Positions 63,336 to 64,000 of a stretch of 64,000 nucleotides of DNA are shown here, one piece after another. The position numbers were made by a program, and so were the translations under genes. Source of the DNA: Paenibacillus silviterrae (GTDB lineage Bacteria > Bacillota > Bacilli > Paenibacillales > NBRC-103111); contig NZ_JASKUT010000002.1 in the NCBI RefSeq assembly GCF_030167925.1, positions 186,001 through 250,000 on the forward strand. Reading direction: 5' to 3'. The number at the start of each line of letters is the position of its first letter. Position 1 is the first letter of the stretch. The notes beneath the pieces are model-generated. The model was not told the DNA's origin, made no database searches, and worked only from the letters and a program-made list of their open reading frames with translations.

Positions 63336-64000
63336 ATGAGAAAAATAGGTAGATTCTCCGTCTTGTACAGCGCCTTACTCGCGGTGTCTATCGCGGGTTG
63401 CAGCGGCGGCGGTGCGGACACGCTGCAAAGCGAATCCGGCATGAAGCCAGAACCAGCGGGCAAGAGCTCGTCAGGTACCGGTTATAACAATGAGCCGGTC
63501 AAGCTGGGCATTTATGACTATCAGGCGGGCATCAACGAGCGCGAGCTGGAGACGCACATCCTGAAGCCAATCCAGGCCAAGTATCCGAACATAACCTTCG
63601 AGCTGCTCAAAGCCAAGTCGGCTGAGGAGCTGACAGGCTCAGGCGTCGTTCCCGATCTGGTTGTTACCAGCAATGTATTCGTAAAGCAAATGCTTGAACT
63701 GGAGCTTGGCGAAGATCTACAGCCGATGGCCAAATCGGCCAACTTGAATCTGGAACGCGTCGAACCGGAGGTCATGAATGCAATCAAGGCATTCGGCAGC
63801 AAAGGTGAGCTCTACGCTTTGCCTTTCTCGATGAATTATGGCGTAATGCTGTACAACAAGGAAATCTTCGATAAGTTTGGGGTACCCTATCCGAAGGATG
63901 AGATGACCTGGAACCAGACACTGGAGCTTGCAAAGCAGGTGACCCGAACAGAGAACGGGACGAATTACGTCGGCGTTTCCATGGGAGCTCCGCAGCCTCT
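63336..64000 (+). CDS. Extracellular solute-binding lipoprotein, N-terminal part (runs off window)
   Basis: The frame opens at ATG 63336 after AAAAGGAGGG and stays open to the window end; 221 codons are visible. Lipobox IAGC, cysteine at residue 22. SBP_bac_1 features include KYPNITFELL, a PDLVVTSNVF strand, YALPFSMNYGVMLYNKEIF and PKDEMTWNQTLELAKQ. It is paralogous to the orphan binding protein at 57534. Permeases may follow outside the window. The regulator gene at 62345-63160 is divergent from it. Confidence 0.92.
   Translation, partial: MRKIGRFSVLYSALLAVSIAGCSGGGADTLQSESGMKPEPAGKSSSGTGYNNEPVKLGIYDYQAGINERELETHILKPIQAKYPNITFELLKAKSAEELTGSGVVPDLVVTSNVFVKQMLELELGEDLQPMAKSANLNLERVEPEVMNAIKAFGSKGELYALPFSMNYGVMLYNKEIFDKFGVPYPKDEMTWNQTLELAKQVTRTENGTNYVGVSMGAPQP

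Noticed and set aside
1-64000. CRISPR arrays, insertion sequences, tRNA or rRNA genes
   Set aside because: No regularly spaced repeats, transposase-like frames with terminal repeats, or structural RNA signatures were seen.

Overview
The window looks like a chromosomal carbohydrate-utilisation region from a Firmicute of the Paenibacillus type. This is inferred from several features: Lpl/Ytc-type ABC importers with very long lipoprotein binding proteins, YesS/YtdP-type membrane AraC regulators, YesM/YesN-type two-component pairs, strong AGGAGG ribosome sites with frequent TTG/GTG starts, and a FIMAH-type C-terminal domain. I saw no rRNA, tRNA, CRISPR array, insertion sequence or phage gene.

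Layout. (A) 1-4711: 3' part of a membrane AraC sensor, then two permeases and a lipoprotein binding protein, then a short gene remnant. (minus strand, 5042-9077): GH42 beta-galactosidase, a GreA/GreB-C-like protein and an NCS2 nucleobase permease. (B) 9238-22084: a membrane AraC sensor on the minus strand, divergent from GH29 fucosidase, two permeases, a binding protein and a 1684-residue secreted protein in which a glycosidase-like barrel is fused to an ABC-type solute-binding domain. Then a secreted GH29 fucosidase with CBM32 modules on the minus strand (22227-24428). (C) 24764-31608: histidine kinase, response regulator, binding protein and two permeases. (D) 31886-40001: ribose-type importer (ATPase, permease, binding protein), response regulator, kinase and a membrane-anchored binding-protein-like sensor. 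(E) 40289-49053: AraC, GH20 hexosaminidase, AraC, binding protein, two permeases and a cytoplasmic-type sulfatase. (F) 49151-64000: a membrane AraC sensor, binding protein, two permeases, a secreted beta-helix protein, an orphan binding protein, a GH29 fucosidase, an AraC regulator fused in frame to a second GH29 fucosidase, a minus-strand AraC regulator with an apparent CTG start, and a binding-protein gene that runs off the window.

How it fits together. Four GH29 domains, a GH42, a GH20 and a sulfatase point to fucosylated, galactose- and N-acetylhexosamine-containing, partly sulfated glycans (mucin-, milk- or host-glycan-like, or algal/plant equivalents). Secreted enzymes cut outside, the six importers bring in oligosaccharides, and cytoplasmic GH29/GH42/GH20/sulfatase finish the job. 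Five of the six importers carry no ATPase, so a shared MsmX-like ATPase elsewhere is expected. Each importer has its own regulator or sensor next to it. The two most unusual objects are the AraC-GH29 fusion (60144-62363) and the glycosidase/solute-binding-protein fusion (17030-22084). All functions are read from family resemblance; substrate specificities are inferred.
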